Origin: Puccinellia tenuiflora
Lineage: Eukaryota; Streptophyta; Magnoliopsida; Poales; Poaceae
Assembly: GCA_012064385.1 (NCBI GenBank)
Contig: QRDG01000524.1
Span: 1,953,489 to 2,017,488 of the forward strand
DNA: 64,000 nucleotides
Direction of reading: 5' to 3'
Under the pieces are notes generated by a model. That model was not told the DNA's origin and ran no database searches. It saw only the letters and a list, made by a program, of their open reading frames with translations. Below are positions 42,778 to 52,930 of this stretch, in pieces (position 1 is the stretch's first letter; every line of letters starts with the position of its first letter). Position numbers and translations under genes: made by a program.

Positions 42778-44211
42778 TGATACGTCTCCAACATATCTAT
42801 AATTTCTTATGATACATGCTTGTTTTCATACCATTTGCTACATGTTTTATTTACATCTTATAGCATTTTTATACATTTTCTGGAACTAACCTATTAACAA
42901 GATGCCACAGTGCCAGTTCTTGTTTTCTGCTGTTTTCCCGTTTCAGAAAAGTACTTAAGGAAATATTCTCGGAATTGGACGGGACAAAAAGCAGCAGTCT
43001 TATAATTCAATGGACTACATGGAGCCCGAAGGAGAGGACCTGGAGGGCCGTGGGCCGGCCACACCATAGAGTGGCGCGGGACCCATGCCTGCCGCGCCAC
43101 CAGGTAGTGTGGGGCCCACGGGAGCCCTCCGACGCCGCCCTTTCGCCTATATATTGCCCCCGACGCATAAAACCTAGACGGACCCCGTCATATTCCAAAG
43201 AAACATCTGCAGCGCCGCCGCCATCGCCGACAAGTTTCGGGGGACAGAAGTCTCTGTTCCGGCACCCTGCCGGGACGGGGAAGTGCCCCCGGAGCCATCT
43301 CCATCGGCTCCACCACCATCTTCATCGCCGTTGCTGACTCCCATGATGAGGAGGGAGTAGTTCTCCCTCGGGGCTGAGGGCCGTACCGGTAGCCATGTGG
43401 TCGATCTATATCTCTCTCTCCCATGATGTGATCTATATGTGATCATGAGCTTTGCAATCTAGATGTTGTTATGTTACTCAAGTGGGATTTATTTATGTGA
43501 TCTCCGGAGACTCCTTGTCCCACGTGTGTAAAGGTGACAGTGTGTGCACCGTGTGGGTCTTTAGGCTATATTTCACAAGATACTTGTTCACTGATTTATT
43601 ATTTGAGTTGGATGTCTCTATGAAATTATGGTGTGTTAGTACCTCCTATGAATGCTCATGGTCCAGTGTGGGGTATTCATTAGTACTTGGGAATATATGT
43701 TTGAGGTGTGCTTTTGCATTCCTACACAATGAATTAGTGTTCGTTATCCAGCCGGAGAATACTTTGGAGTAGTATATTGAAGTGCTTATATTTATATTCA
43801 ATTATGATTGCATTGTTGAGAGTGACCACTGGTGAAAGTATGATCCCTAGGCCTTGTTTCTAAGCATTGAAACACCGTTTACAACAAGTTCTGCTACATG
43901 TTTGCTTGCTGCCATTTTTATTTCAGATTGCAATTACTACTTATAATCATCCATATTACTTGTATTTCACTATCTCTTTGCCGAACTAGTGCACCTATAC
44001 ATCTGACAAGTGTATTGGGTGTGTTGGGGACACAAGAGACTTTTTGTATTGTGATTGCAGGGTTGCTTGAGAGGGATACCTTTGACCTCTACCTCCCTGA
44101 GTTCGATAAACCTTGGGTGATTCACTTAAGGGAAACTTGCTGCTGTTCTACAAACCTCTGCTCTTGGAGGCCCAACACTGTCTACAAGAATAAAAGCGTG
44201 TGTAGACATCA
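42778..44211 (+). repeat. 5' LTR of element G (1434 bp)
   Basis: Begins TGATACGTCTCCAAC and ends GTGTAGACATCA. It matches 49844-51277 without indels. About 10 of the 12 differences fall in the first 350 bp or so, and most give T or A in this 5' copy, as expected from deamination of methylated cytosines. Confidence 0.97.
43148..43155 (+). promoter_or_regulatory. TATA box in LTR of element G
   Basis: TATATATT after a GC-rich segment, repeated at 50214-50221 in the 3' LTR. Confidence 0.5.
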
Positions 44212-44221
44212 AGCTATTTTC

Positions 44222-44238
44222 TGGCGCCGTTGCCGGGG
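44222..44238 (+). other. Primer binding site of element G (tRNA-Asp)
   Basis: TGGCGCCGTTGCCGGGG, 17 nt, complementary to the 3' end of plant tRNA-Asp(GTC) including CCA. It lies 10 nt after the LTR end. Confidence 0.88.
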
Positions 44239-44383
44239 AGGTAAGGTAAAAGGTACTCACATCATCTGGCTACTAAGCTATTTTCTAGTACTGTTGCTGT
44301 TGTGTGAGTGCTCGAAGTTATTTCCTTTAGATTCTGTAATTATATCTTTTGTTTCTTGTTTTTAATTTCACTAGTTAGGCTTA

Positions 44384-46057
44384 ATGGAAAACAACAAAAA
44401 AAATAGTATTAGTTCTTTGGAAATCATTTTTGCTAATGCTATGGAAAAGTCTAAGCTTGGGGAAGCTAGTTTTAATGAAAATGATCTTTTTAGTTCCCCA
44501 GCTTTAGAGGAGAAAATTTGCTCTGATAATACTTTGTCTCCCATATGTGATAATTCGAATCATGCTTGTGATATTCTAAATCCACCTACTGAAAGTATTC
44601 CTTTTAAAATACCTATGAAAATTGTTGAAAAGGTTATGGATGAATGTTATGCAGGGGATGGAACAATCCGTCCAAGTGATCACTTGTTGAAACTTACAGA
44701 ACTTTGTGAGTTGTTTAAGATTGCAGGTTTATCAAGAGAAAATGTCATGAAGAAATTATTTCCATTGTCACTTAAGGACAAAGCAAGGGAGTGGTATGAT
44801 CTACTTGATGATCCTCATCATTTGGAGTGGAAGGAGCTTGCAAATCTCTTTTACTCTAAATTTTATCCTCCTTATGAAATGCATTTGAATAGGAATTACA
44901 TTTTTAATTTTTGGCCTCATGATGGAGAAAGCATTGCTCAAGCTTGGGGAAGGCTGAAAACATTAATACTTAAATGTCCTAACCATGAGCTTCCTAAGAA
45001 AATAATTGTTACTAATTTTTATGCAAGGCTTTCAGGTGATTGCAAGAATTATCTAGATGTCTGTTCAGGGGGTTCTTTCACAAGTAAGAAGGTTGAAACT
45101 AGATGGGATCTTCTTGAGAAAATTCAAGACAATACTGAAGGTTGGGAGAATGACAAAGGTAAAGAATCAGGTATAAACTATGAATATTATTGCATTAAGT
45201 CCTTCATTGAAACTGCTGTTTTTCAAGAGCTTAGTGCTAAATATGGTCTTGATTCTCAAATTATTGTTGATTCTTGTAGAGCCTTTGCTTCTCATATTAA
45301 TGTTCCTAAAGAAAATTGGGACCTATATCATGAACCTTTTAAAGACACTTGCATGAAAAATGATATTGTTGTTAATGATTGTAATAAATGTGCTCAAACT
45401 TCTGAAAATACTATCTCTTATAAGCATGTTAATTTTTGTGGAGTACTTAGACCTTGTAAAAAGAGCCAAATTGAAGAAGAATATTGTATCCATCATAGGA
45501 ATGAAAAAACTAGAACTTGGAATAGAGCTCTTGATGATCTTGGTGAAAAAGTTTGTGCCCACTATCCTTTTATTTGTGAACTTTGCTATAAAGTTGGTCA
45601 TTTCAATTTTCAATGCTCAGGGAAAGATAATAGCCTTTCTAATCCAATGAGTACTGCGAGTCTGTATTGTGATGACATGATCACTCCTAATCAGCATGAT
45701 GAACTTATATTATTTTTGGGGTGTGAAGAGTTATCAAGAAAAACTTCTTTAATAGATATGAGTGCTTTTGATATAAACAGCGTCCTGCATGGTTGTCATC
45801 TTTATTGTGTTGATAATTGCCATACAAATACTTATATACAAAATATTATACAAGATGGGATTTTACCAAAATATGACAGGACTAATATGTGTTTTGATCT
45901 TATCAATGAAAGAGAAGAATCCTTCCAAGTTTCCTCTGTTGTTTCTAACAATAAACCAGGTTATGTGGAGAAGCTTCCTTTCAAGGCTCTCCCTCCTAAG
46001 AAGGGAAAGAAGAAGAAGATGAAGAGTAAAAGGAGAGGAAACGGTACCTTTCCCTAA
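44384..46057 (+). CDS. gag: Gag-like protein of element G (557 aa)
   Basis: Structural capsid/nucleocapsid protein. The start MENNKKNSISSLEIIF lies 145 bp after the primer site. Residues about 65-210 form the retrotransposon gag domain (FPLSLKDKAREWYDLLDDPH, then LANLFYSKFYPPYEMHLNRN, then GESIAQAWGRLKTLILKCPN). The middle is Cys-rich, with one zinc-knuckle-like CELCYKVGHFNFQC near residue 405. The C-terminus is very basic (PPKKGKKKKMKSKRRGNGTF), suited to RNA binding or nuclear entry. No protease follows. The frame stops at TAA 46055-46057. The sequence continues as coding in the +1 frame (46053 onward, see next entry), so the protein may originally have been longer. Composition is AT-rich at third positions, as in the rest of the element. 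Confidence 0.9.
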   Translation: MENNKKNSISSLEIIFANAMEKSKLGEASFNENDLFSSPALEEKICSDNTLSPICDNSNHACDILNPPTESIPFKIPMKIVEKVMDECYAGDGTIRPSDHLLKLTELCELFKIAGLSRENVMKKLFPLSLKDKAREWYDLLDDPHHLEWKELANLFYSKFYPPYEMHLNRNYIFNFWPHDGESIAQAWGRLKTLILKCPNHELPKKIIVTNFYARLSGDCKNYLDVCSGGSFTSKKVETRWDLLEKIQDNTEGWENDKGKESGINYEYYCIKSFIETAVFQELSAKYGLDSQIIVDSCRAFASHINVPKENWDLYHEPFKDTCMKNDIVVNDCNKCAQTSENTISYKHVNFCGVLRPCKKSQIEEEYCIHHRNEKTRTWNRALDDLGEKVCAHYPFICELCYKVGHFNFQCSGKDNSLSNPMSTASLYCDDMITPNQHDELILFLGCEELSRKTSLIDMSAFDINSVLHGCHLYCVDNCHTNTYIQNIIQDGILPKYDRTNMCFDLINEREESFQVSSVVSNNKPGYVEKLPFKALPPKKGKKKKMKSKRRGNGTFP

Positions 46058-46892
46058 ACATGTTGCTCCTATTATAGTTGTTGCTGATGAGTATGAATTC
46101 GATGATTTTGAATTAGATGATGTTCCTATGCCTGTTACTTATATTAGTGATCATGATTGGGAAAAGCATAGTACTTTTGATATTGAAAACCTCTTGGGTA
46201 CTAATTCTGAAAATGATGATGCTAATGATTGCAACACTATTAGTACTATCCATATTCTTTCCAATGATGATATGATAAGCTATAAGCTTGGGGATGAGGT
46301 GTTTGAAAATCCTTTTGCTACTAATGATTACATGTTTGATACATCTCCTTCTAATAAAAATGATGATATGTTTACAGATGAACACACTTTGGAAGATAAA
46401 TATTCTATTCCTTATGATGATACTATGCCCCCAGTTTTTGATAATTATTATAAAGAATATTATGACATGGGTTATAATTACAATCATCCTCATGAAACTT
46501 GTCATAATTATGGAGTGATCACCCAAAACCATCCCTTTAATATACAACCTGTTTATCATGTTCAAGTTCTTTATGATGATCCTGCTCCAGTTGTTATTAA
46601 TGAGAAGAACTTTGTTTATGCGGAAAATGATGACACTTTTATGCATATGGATCATGATAAGAATTTTACATGTGATGGTTATATTGTGGATTTTATCAAT
46701 GATGCTACTGAAAGTTTTTATGAAAAAGGGAGACATGGCTTCATATATCACAACAACATTGAATCTCCTCTCCTTTTGTTGAAATTTTTGAAGTTGCACC
46801 TATTTTGTCTTCCTATGCTAGTCAATTTATGCTTCATGGATTTATTTACTTACAAGATTCCAATGCATAGGAAGTGGGTTAGACTTAAATGA
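46053..46892 (+). CDS. Continuation of the element G gag ORF in the +1 frame (about 280 codons)
   Basis: Directly at the gag stop the +1 frame is open. It reads PKHVAPIIVVADEYEFDDFE, then a long acidic, Asn/Asp/Tyr/His-rich region, to a basic end (PMHRKWVRLK) with stop at 46892. The first Met in this frame is at 46128, but the open frame begins before it and overlaps the gag stop. This suggests one original ORF broken by a one-base insertion in the TTTCCC run, or a recoded extension. No domain is recognised. A translation initiating at 46128 is possible but the context is not special. Confidence 0.6.
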   Translation, partial: PKHVAPIIVVADEYEFDDFELDDVPMPVTYISDHDWEKHSTFDIENLLGTNSENDDANDCNTISTIHILSNDDMISYKLGDEVFENPFATNDYMFDTSPSNKNDDMFTDEHTLEDKYSIPYDDTMPPVFDNYYKEYYDMGYNYNHPHETCHNYGVITQNHPFNIQPVYHVQVLYDDPAPVVINEKNFVYAENDDTFMHMDHDKNFTCDGYIVDFINDATESFYEKGRHGFIYHNNIESPLLLLKFLKLHLFCLPMLVNLCFMDLFTYKIPMHRKWVRLK

Positions 46893-49827
46893 GTTTTATA
46901 GTTGCTTCTTGATGCTCCCTTATTGTGCTCCAACTCTCATTTTTATGTGAGCATCATCAAAATTACCATGCCTAGCTAAAAGGCTTTAAAGAAAAGCATT
47001 TATGGGAGACAACCCATCATTTTATTTTCAGTATCTTTTCTTTTATTTGAGTCAAGAAGTTTGTTTACTTCTGTAGCAACTTCTTTGTATCTTTATTTTC
47101 TTGCAATGTTGTGCCAAGTAAGGTCTATAGTAGAAAGTTTTTGCTATATTTGGATTTCTGCACAGGAAACAGATTTCTGTCTGTCACCGTTAAATTCGTC
47201 ATTTATTCCAGAAGCGACGAAATGCTTTGAGATTTTGTGTGCTTAATCTTCATATATGTATGAAACTTTTTCTAGTTCAGTGATTTTCGATTTGAGCAAC
47301 TCTAGTGCCTCGAAAAAATTCGTCTTTACAGACTGTTCAGATTTTGACAGATTCTGCCTTTTATTGTGCATTGCTTCTTTTGCGATGTTTATTTGGATCT
47401 TTTTGATTCTTTGAGCATCAGTGGCTGTAGCTAATGTTATAATGCATTAAGATGTGCTTGTGTCACAGTAGAACTTGTGAATTTTTTGTTTATGCACTAA
47501 CCCTCTAATGAGAATTACTTTGAGTTTGATGTGGTGGAAGTTTTCAAGTAAGCAAAAGGGACGATATGACGAGATCAAGAAGAGTGAAAAGCCTAAGCTT
47601 GGGGATGCTCCGGTGGGTCATCCTCAGAAAATTCAAGAAGACTCAAGCATCTAAGCTTGGGGATGCCCAAGGCATCCCCTTCTTCATCGACAAAACTATC
47701 AGGTCATCTCTAGTGATACTATATTTTTATTCCACTTCATCTTATGTATTTTGCTTGGAGCGTCTGTTTTTATTTTGAGTGTGTGTTTTAGTTTGCTTAA
47801 TAAGTTGGATCCTAGCATTCTTGTGTGGGAGAGAGACACGCTCCGCTTTTTCATATGAATACTCTTGTGCTTCGCTTATATTCGTTGAGTATTCTTAGCT
47901 ACTGTTTGTTTTCTAGTAAGCTCTCACTTTTAGCATGTTATCTTGTTTAGGGCTGCTAGTTCTTTGTGTTAAGCTCTCTTGTGTTTCACTCTTATTTGTT
48001 AGAGAGTTGTTTTAGTTGCTTGGTTGATGTGTTAGATTGGAAAATGCTATGCTTGTGATAGTGGTATGAAATAGAGAAAAGCTGCATAGTCTTGTAGACC
48101 ATTGTGTAGATAACTTGCTCCTCTTCAATTGTTTTGAGGTATTAAAATAACTAATGGTTAAAATATTTTGGTTAATGTTGTTAAGAGCTGATTAGTGAAG
48201 ATGTGTTAGTAGAGCGTGGAGCCGTACTTTTCTGAACTAAAAACAACTTAAGTCAATAGTGCTTTAGTGTCGTGATTTCCTCTTAGTTGAAAAGAAGTTT
48301 CTAATGGTATAGTTACTGCAACGGTCGGGAAAGCCAACGGGGCACTTGTGTCGCCGCCACGATCCCTCTCGGGGTGTCTCTAACCATTTTTGAGACTTTG
48401 ATACTGTTAGTTGTTTGCAATATACGACATGCTATGTGAGTTTTTGATTTTTGGCACTTCCACCTCCATATTTTGCTAGCCTCTTCGGTACTTTGCATTG
48501 CCCTTTTTCACATTGAGATTGGTGCATACTTCGCAAGTACATCCAACCCCGTGGGAGATCTTCATCTTGTTCTCCTACACATAAGCCAACTATCTTCCTC
48601 AAAACAGCCACCATATCTACCTATCACAGCATTTCCATAGCTGTTCCGAGATACATTGTCATGCAACATCCATCATTTACATTACATGACTTTATGTCAT
48701 TTTTACTTCATTACCATATAGTATTGCTTGACCATTTGAGTTAGTGTGATGCGTGGTTTTCCACATGTGTTACATCTTTTCCACACTACGCTCGGTCTTG
48801 CATATCCACCATACACCATGTATTAGTCTTTGAGTTTTGAGTACACCAAAAAGTGTGATGATCATCTTGTAAAATAGAGTGTTGCCTCTACCTGTGAGCA
48901 TATTGAAAAGAGTCCAAAGTGTCCAATCAAAAGAGTCCAAAAGAGACCAATGAGAGAAAAATATAAAAGAGCCACAAAGGCCTCAAAAAGCAAAAAGCAA
49001 AAAAAAAGAGAAAAAGAAAAAAGAATATAAAATGAGAGAGGGGGCAACACTACTATCCTTTTATTCCACACTTGTGCTAGTAGCACCTACATCATTGTAG
49101 TGAGTTTTCATGCTTCATTAGTATAACTATGTGGGGACCAAACGTTATAGAACTTGGCTTGTATATTCCAACGATGAGCCTCCTCAAGTGAGCTCTAGGT
49201 CTTCATGAGCAAGCAAGTTGGATGCACCCCCACTAGTTCCATTGGAGAGCTTCCATTCATATAGCTCTATGTGCATCCGTTGCATGGCAATCACTACTCC
49301 TCATTCAGTGTCTACTACGGGACTTCCTCTTATCTTGTGGTTACCTCTTCCACTGTTTGAGCCTTTCTTTTTGGCCTTCCAAACCCCCATCATTATTCTC
49401 TTTGCCATAACCTCATGGTGCCAAGCCTTCTTCTTGCTTGTATTAGTTGAGTGGACTACATAACAGTTGATAAGTTAAGTGGATGGATTAAGGACACTTG
49501 ACTTGAGCTTGGCTATTTCTATTATTAACTGAATTTGATGCTTTGAAGATTGATTGACATTTTACATTGGAGACACAATTTACTATTCTTCTTTCTAAAC
49601 CTTATGTATGGTTCCTAGTCTCCAACACGCTGATTCATGAAAAGTTCTAGCTTCTTTTAGCTAGCATTTGTTAATCATTGTTTGCTTAATGTCAACTATA
49701 GACAATTGTTTTGGATCACCTTATTCACATCATGTGCTTTGCATTGCTATGTTGATCTATATTGTGAGTTAGCATGTCTCCTAAGAAATTATTTGTTATC
49801 GTTTTACCTACTCGAGGACGAGTAGAA
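46893..49827 (+). other. Non-coding 3' region of element G
   Basis: About 2.9 kb without a credible gene. It includes two exact copies of the 16-nt polypurine-like motif CTAAGCTTGGGGATGC (47593-47608 and 47651-47666), an A/G-rich stretch (48950-49050) and CTCGAGGACGAG near 49811, the usual tail of these elements. Pol is missing altogether rather than degraded. Confidence 0.75.
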
Positions 49828-49843
49828 CTAAGCTTGGGGATGC
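49828..49843 (+). other. Polypurine tract of element G
   Basis: CTAAGCTTGGGGATGC directly before the 3' LTR. The same 16 nt occurs at 47593 and 47651, with near copies at 44451 and 46283. Confidence 0.8.
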
Positions 49844-51277
49844 TGATACGCCTCCAACGTATTTATAATTTCTTATGATCCATGCTTGTTTTCATACCAT
49901 TTGCTACATGTTTTGTTTACATCTTATAGCATTTTTATGCATTTTCTGGAACTAACCTATTAACAAGATGCCACAGTGCCAGTTCCTGTTTTCTGCTGTT
50001 TTCCCGTTTCAGAAAAGTACTTAAGGAAATATTCTCGGAATTGGACGGGACAAAAAGCAGCAGTCTTATAATTCAATGGACTACACGGAGCCCGAAGGAG
50101 AGGACCTGGAGGGCCGTGGGCCGGCCACACCATAGAGTGGTGCGGGACCCATGCCTGCCGCGCCACCAGGTGGTGTGGGGCCCACGGGAGCCCTCCGACG
50201 CCGCCCTTTCGCCTATATATTGCCCCCGACGCATAAAACCTAGACGGACCCCGTCATATTCCAAAGAAACATCTGCAGCGCCGCCGCCATCGCCGACAAG
50301 TTTCGGGGGACAGAAGTCTCTGTTCCGGCACCCTGCCGGGACGGGGAAGTGCCCCCGGAGCCATCTCCATCGGCTCCACCACCATCTTCATCGCCGTTGC
50401 TGACTCCCATGATGAGGAGGGAGTAGTTCTCCCTCGGGGCTGAGGGCCGTACCGGTAGCCATGTGGTCGATCTATATCTCTCTCTCCCATGATGTGATCT
50501 ATATGTGATCATGAGCTTTGCAATCTAGATGTTGTTATGTTACTCAAGTGGGATTTATTTATGTGATCTCCGGAGACTCCTTGTCCCACGTGTGTAAAGG
50601 TGACAGTGTGTGCACCGTGTAGGTCTTTAGGCTATATTTCACAAGATACTTGTTCACTGATTTATTATTTGAGTTGGATGTCTCTATGAAATTATGGTGT
50701 GTTAGTACCTCCTATGAATGCTCATGGTCCAGTGTGGGGTATTCATTAGTACTTGGGAATATATGTTTGAGGTGTGCTTTTGCATTCCTACACAATGAAT
50801 TAGTGTTCGTTATCCAGCCGGAGAATACTTTGGAGTAGTATATTGAAGTGCTTATATTTATATTCAATTATGATTGCATTGTTGAGAGTGACCACTGGTG
50901 AAAGTATGATCCCTAGGCCTTGTTTCTAAGCATTGAAACACCGTTTACAACAAGTTCTGCTACATGTTTGCTTGCTGCCATTTTTATTTCAGATTGCAAT
51001 TACTACTTATAATCATCCATATTACTTGTATTTCACTATCTCTTTGCCGAACTAGTGCACCTATACATCTGACAAGTGTATTGGGTGTGTTGGGGACACA
51101 AGAGACTTTTTGTATTGTGATTGCAGGGTTGCTTGAGAGGGATACCTTTGACCTCTACCTCCCTGAGTTCGATAAACCTTGGGTGATTCACTTAAGGGAA
51201 ACTTGCTGCTGTTCTACAAACCTCTGCTCTTGGAGGCCCAACACTGTCTACAAGAATAGAAGCGTGTGTAGACATCA
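49844..51277 (+). repeat. 3' LTR of element G (1434 bp)
   Basis: TGATACGCCTCCAACG...GTGTAGACATCA, same length as the 5' LTR with about 12 substitutions, followed by TATTG. Confidence 0.97.
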
Positions 51278-51282
51278 TATTG
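51278..51282. repeat. Target site duplication of element G, right copy (TATTG)
   Basis: Identical to 42773-42777. These five bases belong to the B3-like exon. Confidence 0.95.
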
Positions 51283-51816
51283 CCATGGTAAAGATAGAAT
51301 AAGCACCTCCTACCAGCCTCCATCCCATAAGCTTGTACAAGGGATCTCCAACGAGGGCAACCGAAATAGGTTCGGCCTGCCTCGTTGGTGACACGAACTA
51401 TGAAGTTTTTGACCTTGGTCATCATGACGAGAGTGACCTGAAATGTCCCTTCCTGACGAATGTCTTTGTTGACATGCTTCATGAAGTCCCTCCTTGCACT
51501 GCATGGGATGGTCTGGGCAAAAGATATAAAAAAATAATGAAGCATGTGTGCATAATTTAACTGAACGAGATAATCACGTGAGATAATTGAAATTCAGATA
51601 ATATACCGTCAAAGTTTCAAAGTCCGCAGGGAGCACTATAGCAAACTTCTTGTCTTTGCATCTAGCATAGCCGCACATAGCACACGGGGTATTCATTTGC
51701 TGCAAATATCGATCGACACATAAACCATTCATAACACATTATAAACTCGACCAAGAAGCATATATTAAACAAACATCCAGTTCCATATTATACATAAAGC
51801 AGTCTAAGAATCATCT

Positions 51817-52282
51817 TGTCGTGGGGTTACTCTTTGACTACCCCACGGTGGTGATACCTGGGTCACGCCAAGTCCATCAACCCTATGGCGAGGGTCCAAG
51901 GAAGGCCCAAGAAGGACGACGTGCGGCCCAAGATAGTCGACGTTAGGTCATCAGCCCTGATCGTCCTGTAAGTGCCATCGGCACCGTTCACCCGAGACCC
52001 AGCCTATCATATAAAGGCTGGGAGGGTCCCTCGTCTAGGGTAACGAACTGAACTCCTACTCATAGCCGCCATCTCAAACCCTAGCGAGATCGCCATCTCG
52101 CCATTGTAGCCACGCTCAACATCAATACCAGACAAGCAGGAAGTAGGGTGTTATCCTCCGGGAGCCTGAACCTGGGTAAACGCCTCGCCTGTTAGCCGTC
52201 GTGATCACCAGCGCTCATCTCTCTCCCCCTCAATCAACCCGGGGTACTCAACCCAGGGATTTGCCGAGTCCCAACCTCGTCA
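51817..52282 (+). repeat. 5' LTR of element B (about 466 bp)
   Basis: Begins TGTCGTGGGGTTACTC and ends ACCTCGTCA, just before the primer site. A TATAAAG box is at 52010-52016. The terminal inverted repeat is weak, and the matching 3' LTR is outside the window, so the left boundary is an inference from the TG start and from where B3-locus sequence ceases. Confidence 0.6.
52010..52016 (+). promoter_or_regulatory. TATA box in LTR of element B
   Basis: TATAAAG, about 270 bp before the LTR end. Confidence 0.5.
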
Positions 52283-52284
52283 AT

Positions 52285-52302
52285 TGGCGCCGTCTGTGGG
52301 AA
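52285..52302 (+). other. Primer binding site of element B
   Basis: TGGCGCCGTCTGTGGGAA, two bases after the LTR end. It is a widespread leader motif in Tat-type grass elements. It shares the first 9 bases with the tRNA-Asp complement but then differs, so I do not assign the tRNA. Confidence 0.7.
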
Positions 52303-52320
52303 AGAACGAGCGCTGGAACC

Positions 52321-52930
52321 ATGGTCGCTCCGGCTCCATCAACCGTGAAGATCGACACCTGCACCGGGGAGCCCATCTGCTTCAACTCCCTCGAGTACGT
52401 CAGTCACCCGCCGGCTCATCGCTCGGTGTACGCTGAACTGCGTGAAGGTACGTGGATCACCTTTGGTACCATGCGCTACCTCATAAACAGCTACGGAACA
52501 CTCCGATCTACGGTGGCCGCGCTACGTGCGGTGAATTCACCCGCATCTACATCGACTACATCAACCACGCCTTCACCTGCCGTGGAGATCGCATCTGCTG
52601 CGAATGCAGCGATCGCATCTTCGACTGCCGCGAAGATCGCATCTGCCACGACTACAACGACCGCGTCATCACCTGCCGTGATCGCATCTACCGCGACTGC
52701 GGCGATCGCATCTTCGACTGCCGCGAAGATCGCGCCCGCCCGACTACGCCAACTGCCTCCATGGCGGAGATCATGCCCAACGCAACCACGACACCCGCAC
52801 CTCGGCTGCCAAGGAGATCACATCGGCGGTGACCCCTACGCGGATCAAGTCTACTTCGACCTACCTTGGTCGCGTCGCGGGCAAGGCCAAGATCTACATT
52901 GACTCCGACTACGTCGGCCACGCCTTCGCG
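52321..52930 (+). pseudogene. gag N-terminal region of element B, frame-shuffled
   Basis: A good start (MVAPAPSTVKIDTCTGEPIC) lies at 52321, 18 bases after the primer site. Its frame is coding-like to about 52740, with an A/S/T-rich repeated stretch (IASSTAAKIAS... twice). The sequence then continues in another frame (TTPTASMAEIMPN) to about 52832, again in a third (KEITSAVTPTRIKST), and finally in the frame of the main gag ORF. At least two small indels are needed to explain this. The direct repeat of about 30 nt at 52609 and 52701 (ATCGCATCTTCGACTGCCGC core) may have promoted slippage. Confidence 0.55.

Larger units (their letters stand above)
42778..51277 (+). mobile_element. Element G: complete, young, gag-only gypsy element (Athila-related, TGATACG-type LTR)
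   Basis: 8500 bp in total. Both LTRs are 1434 bp, with a perfect 5-bp target duplication (TATTG), a tRNA-Asp primer site, a polypurine tract and a long gag-like ORF. No protease, RT, RNase H or integrase is present; the 3-kb segment 46893-49827 is non-coding. By eye the LTRs differ at about 12 of 1434 positions, 11 of them transitions. Known: TGATACGTCTCC LTRs and gag-only structure are typical of abundant non-autonomous Triticeae families such as Sabrina or WHAM; I do not assign the exact family. It would depend on an autonomous partner for mobility. It sits inside the last exon of the B3-like gene. Confidence 0.95.
42666..51696 (-). pseudogene. B3-like DNA-binding domain gene, last exon split by element G
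   Basis: Minus strand. Exon 51696-51607 starts at an ATG and encodes a Cys-containing start and KKFAIVLPADFETLT, ending at a GTATAT donor (phase 0). The intron is 51606-51513, acceptor TTGCCCAG. The next exon runs 51512-51278 (TIPCSARRDFMKHVNKDI; then NEAGRTYFGCPRWRSLVQAY; then MEAGRRCLFYLYH). It is then interrupted by 8.5 kb and resumes at 42772, ending at a TGA at 42666-42668 with an acidic, Ser/Asp-rich tail (DLIVFEG). Across the site, counting the 5-bp TSD once, frame and length are exact (113 codons plus stop). The F..VLP..F...L.IP pattern and the later G..Y.G..W..LV..YG.E.G..C.F.L pattern are those of plant B3 domains. The first exon may not be the true first, since a TTTGCAG acceptor lies just before it. 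Element B cuts the gene upstream at 51817. Confidence 0.65.

Noticed and set aside
42894..43446. Small ORFs in G LTR (repeated at 49960-50512)
   Set aside because: Present twice only because of the LTR pair; no domain.
44222..44238. Possible tRNA-Asp gene
   Set aside because: Only the 17-nt primer-complementary segment is present, with no tRNA body. No intact tRNA, rRNA or snoRNA gene was found in the window.
46113..46799. 228-codon minus-strand frame opposite the G ORF extension
   Set aside because: Ile/Met-rich shadow of an AT-rich acidic ORF; no domain.
48950..49050. Purine-rich stretch as a second 3' LTR polypurine tract
   Set aside because: No LTR start follows; it lies 800 bp before the true tract.
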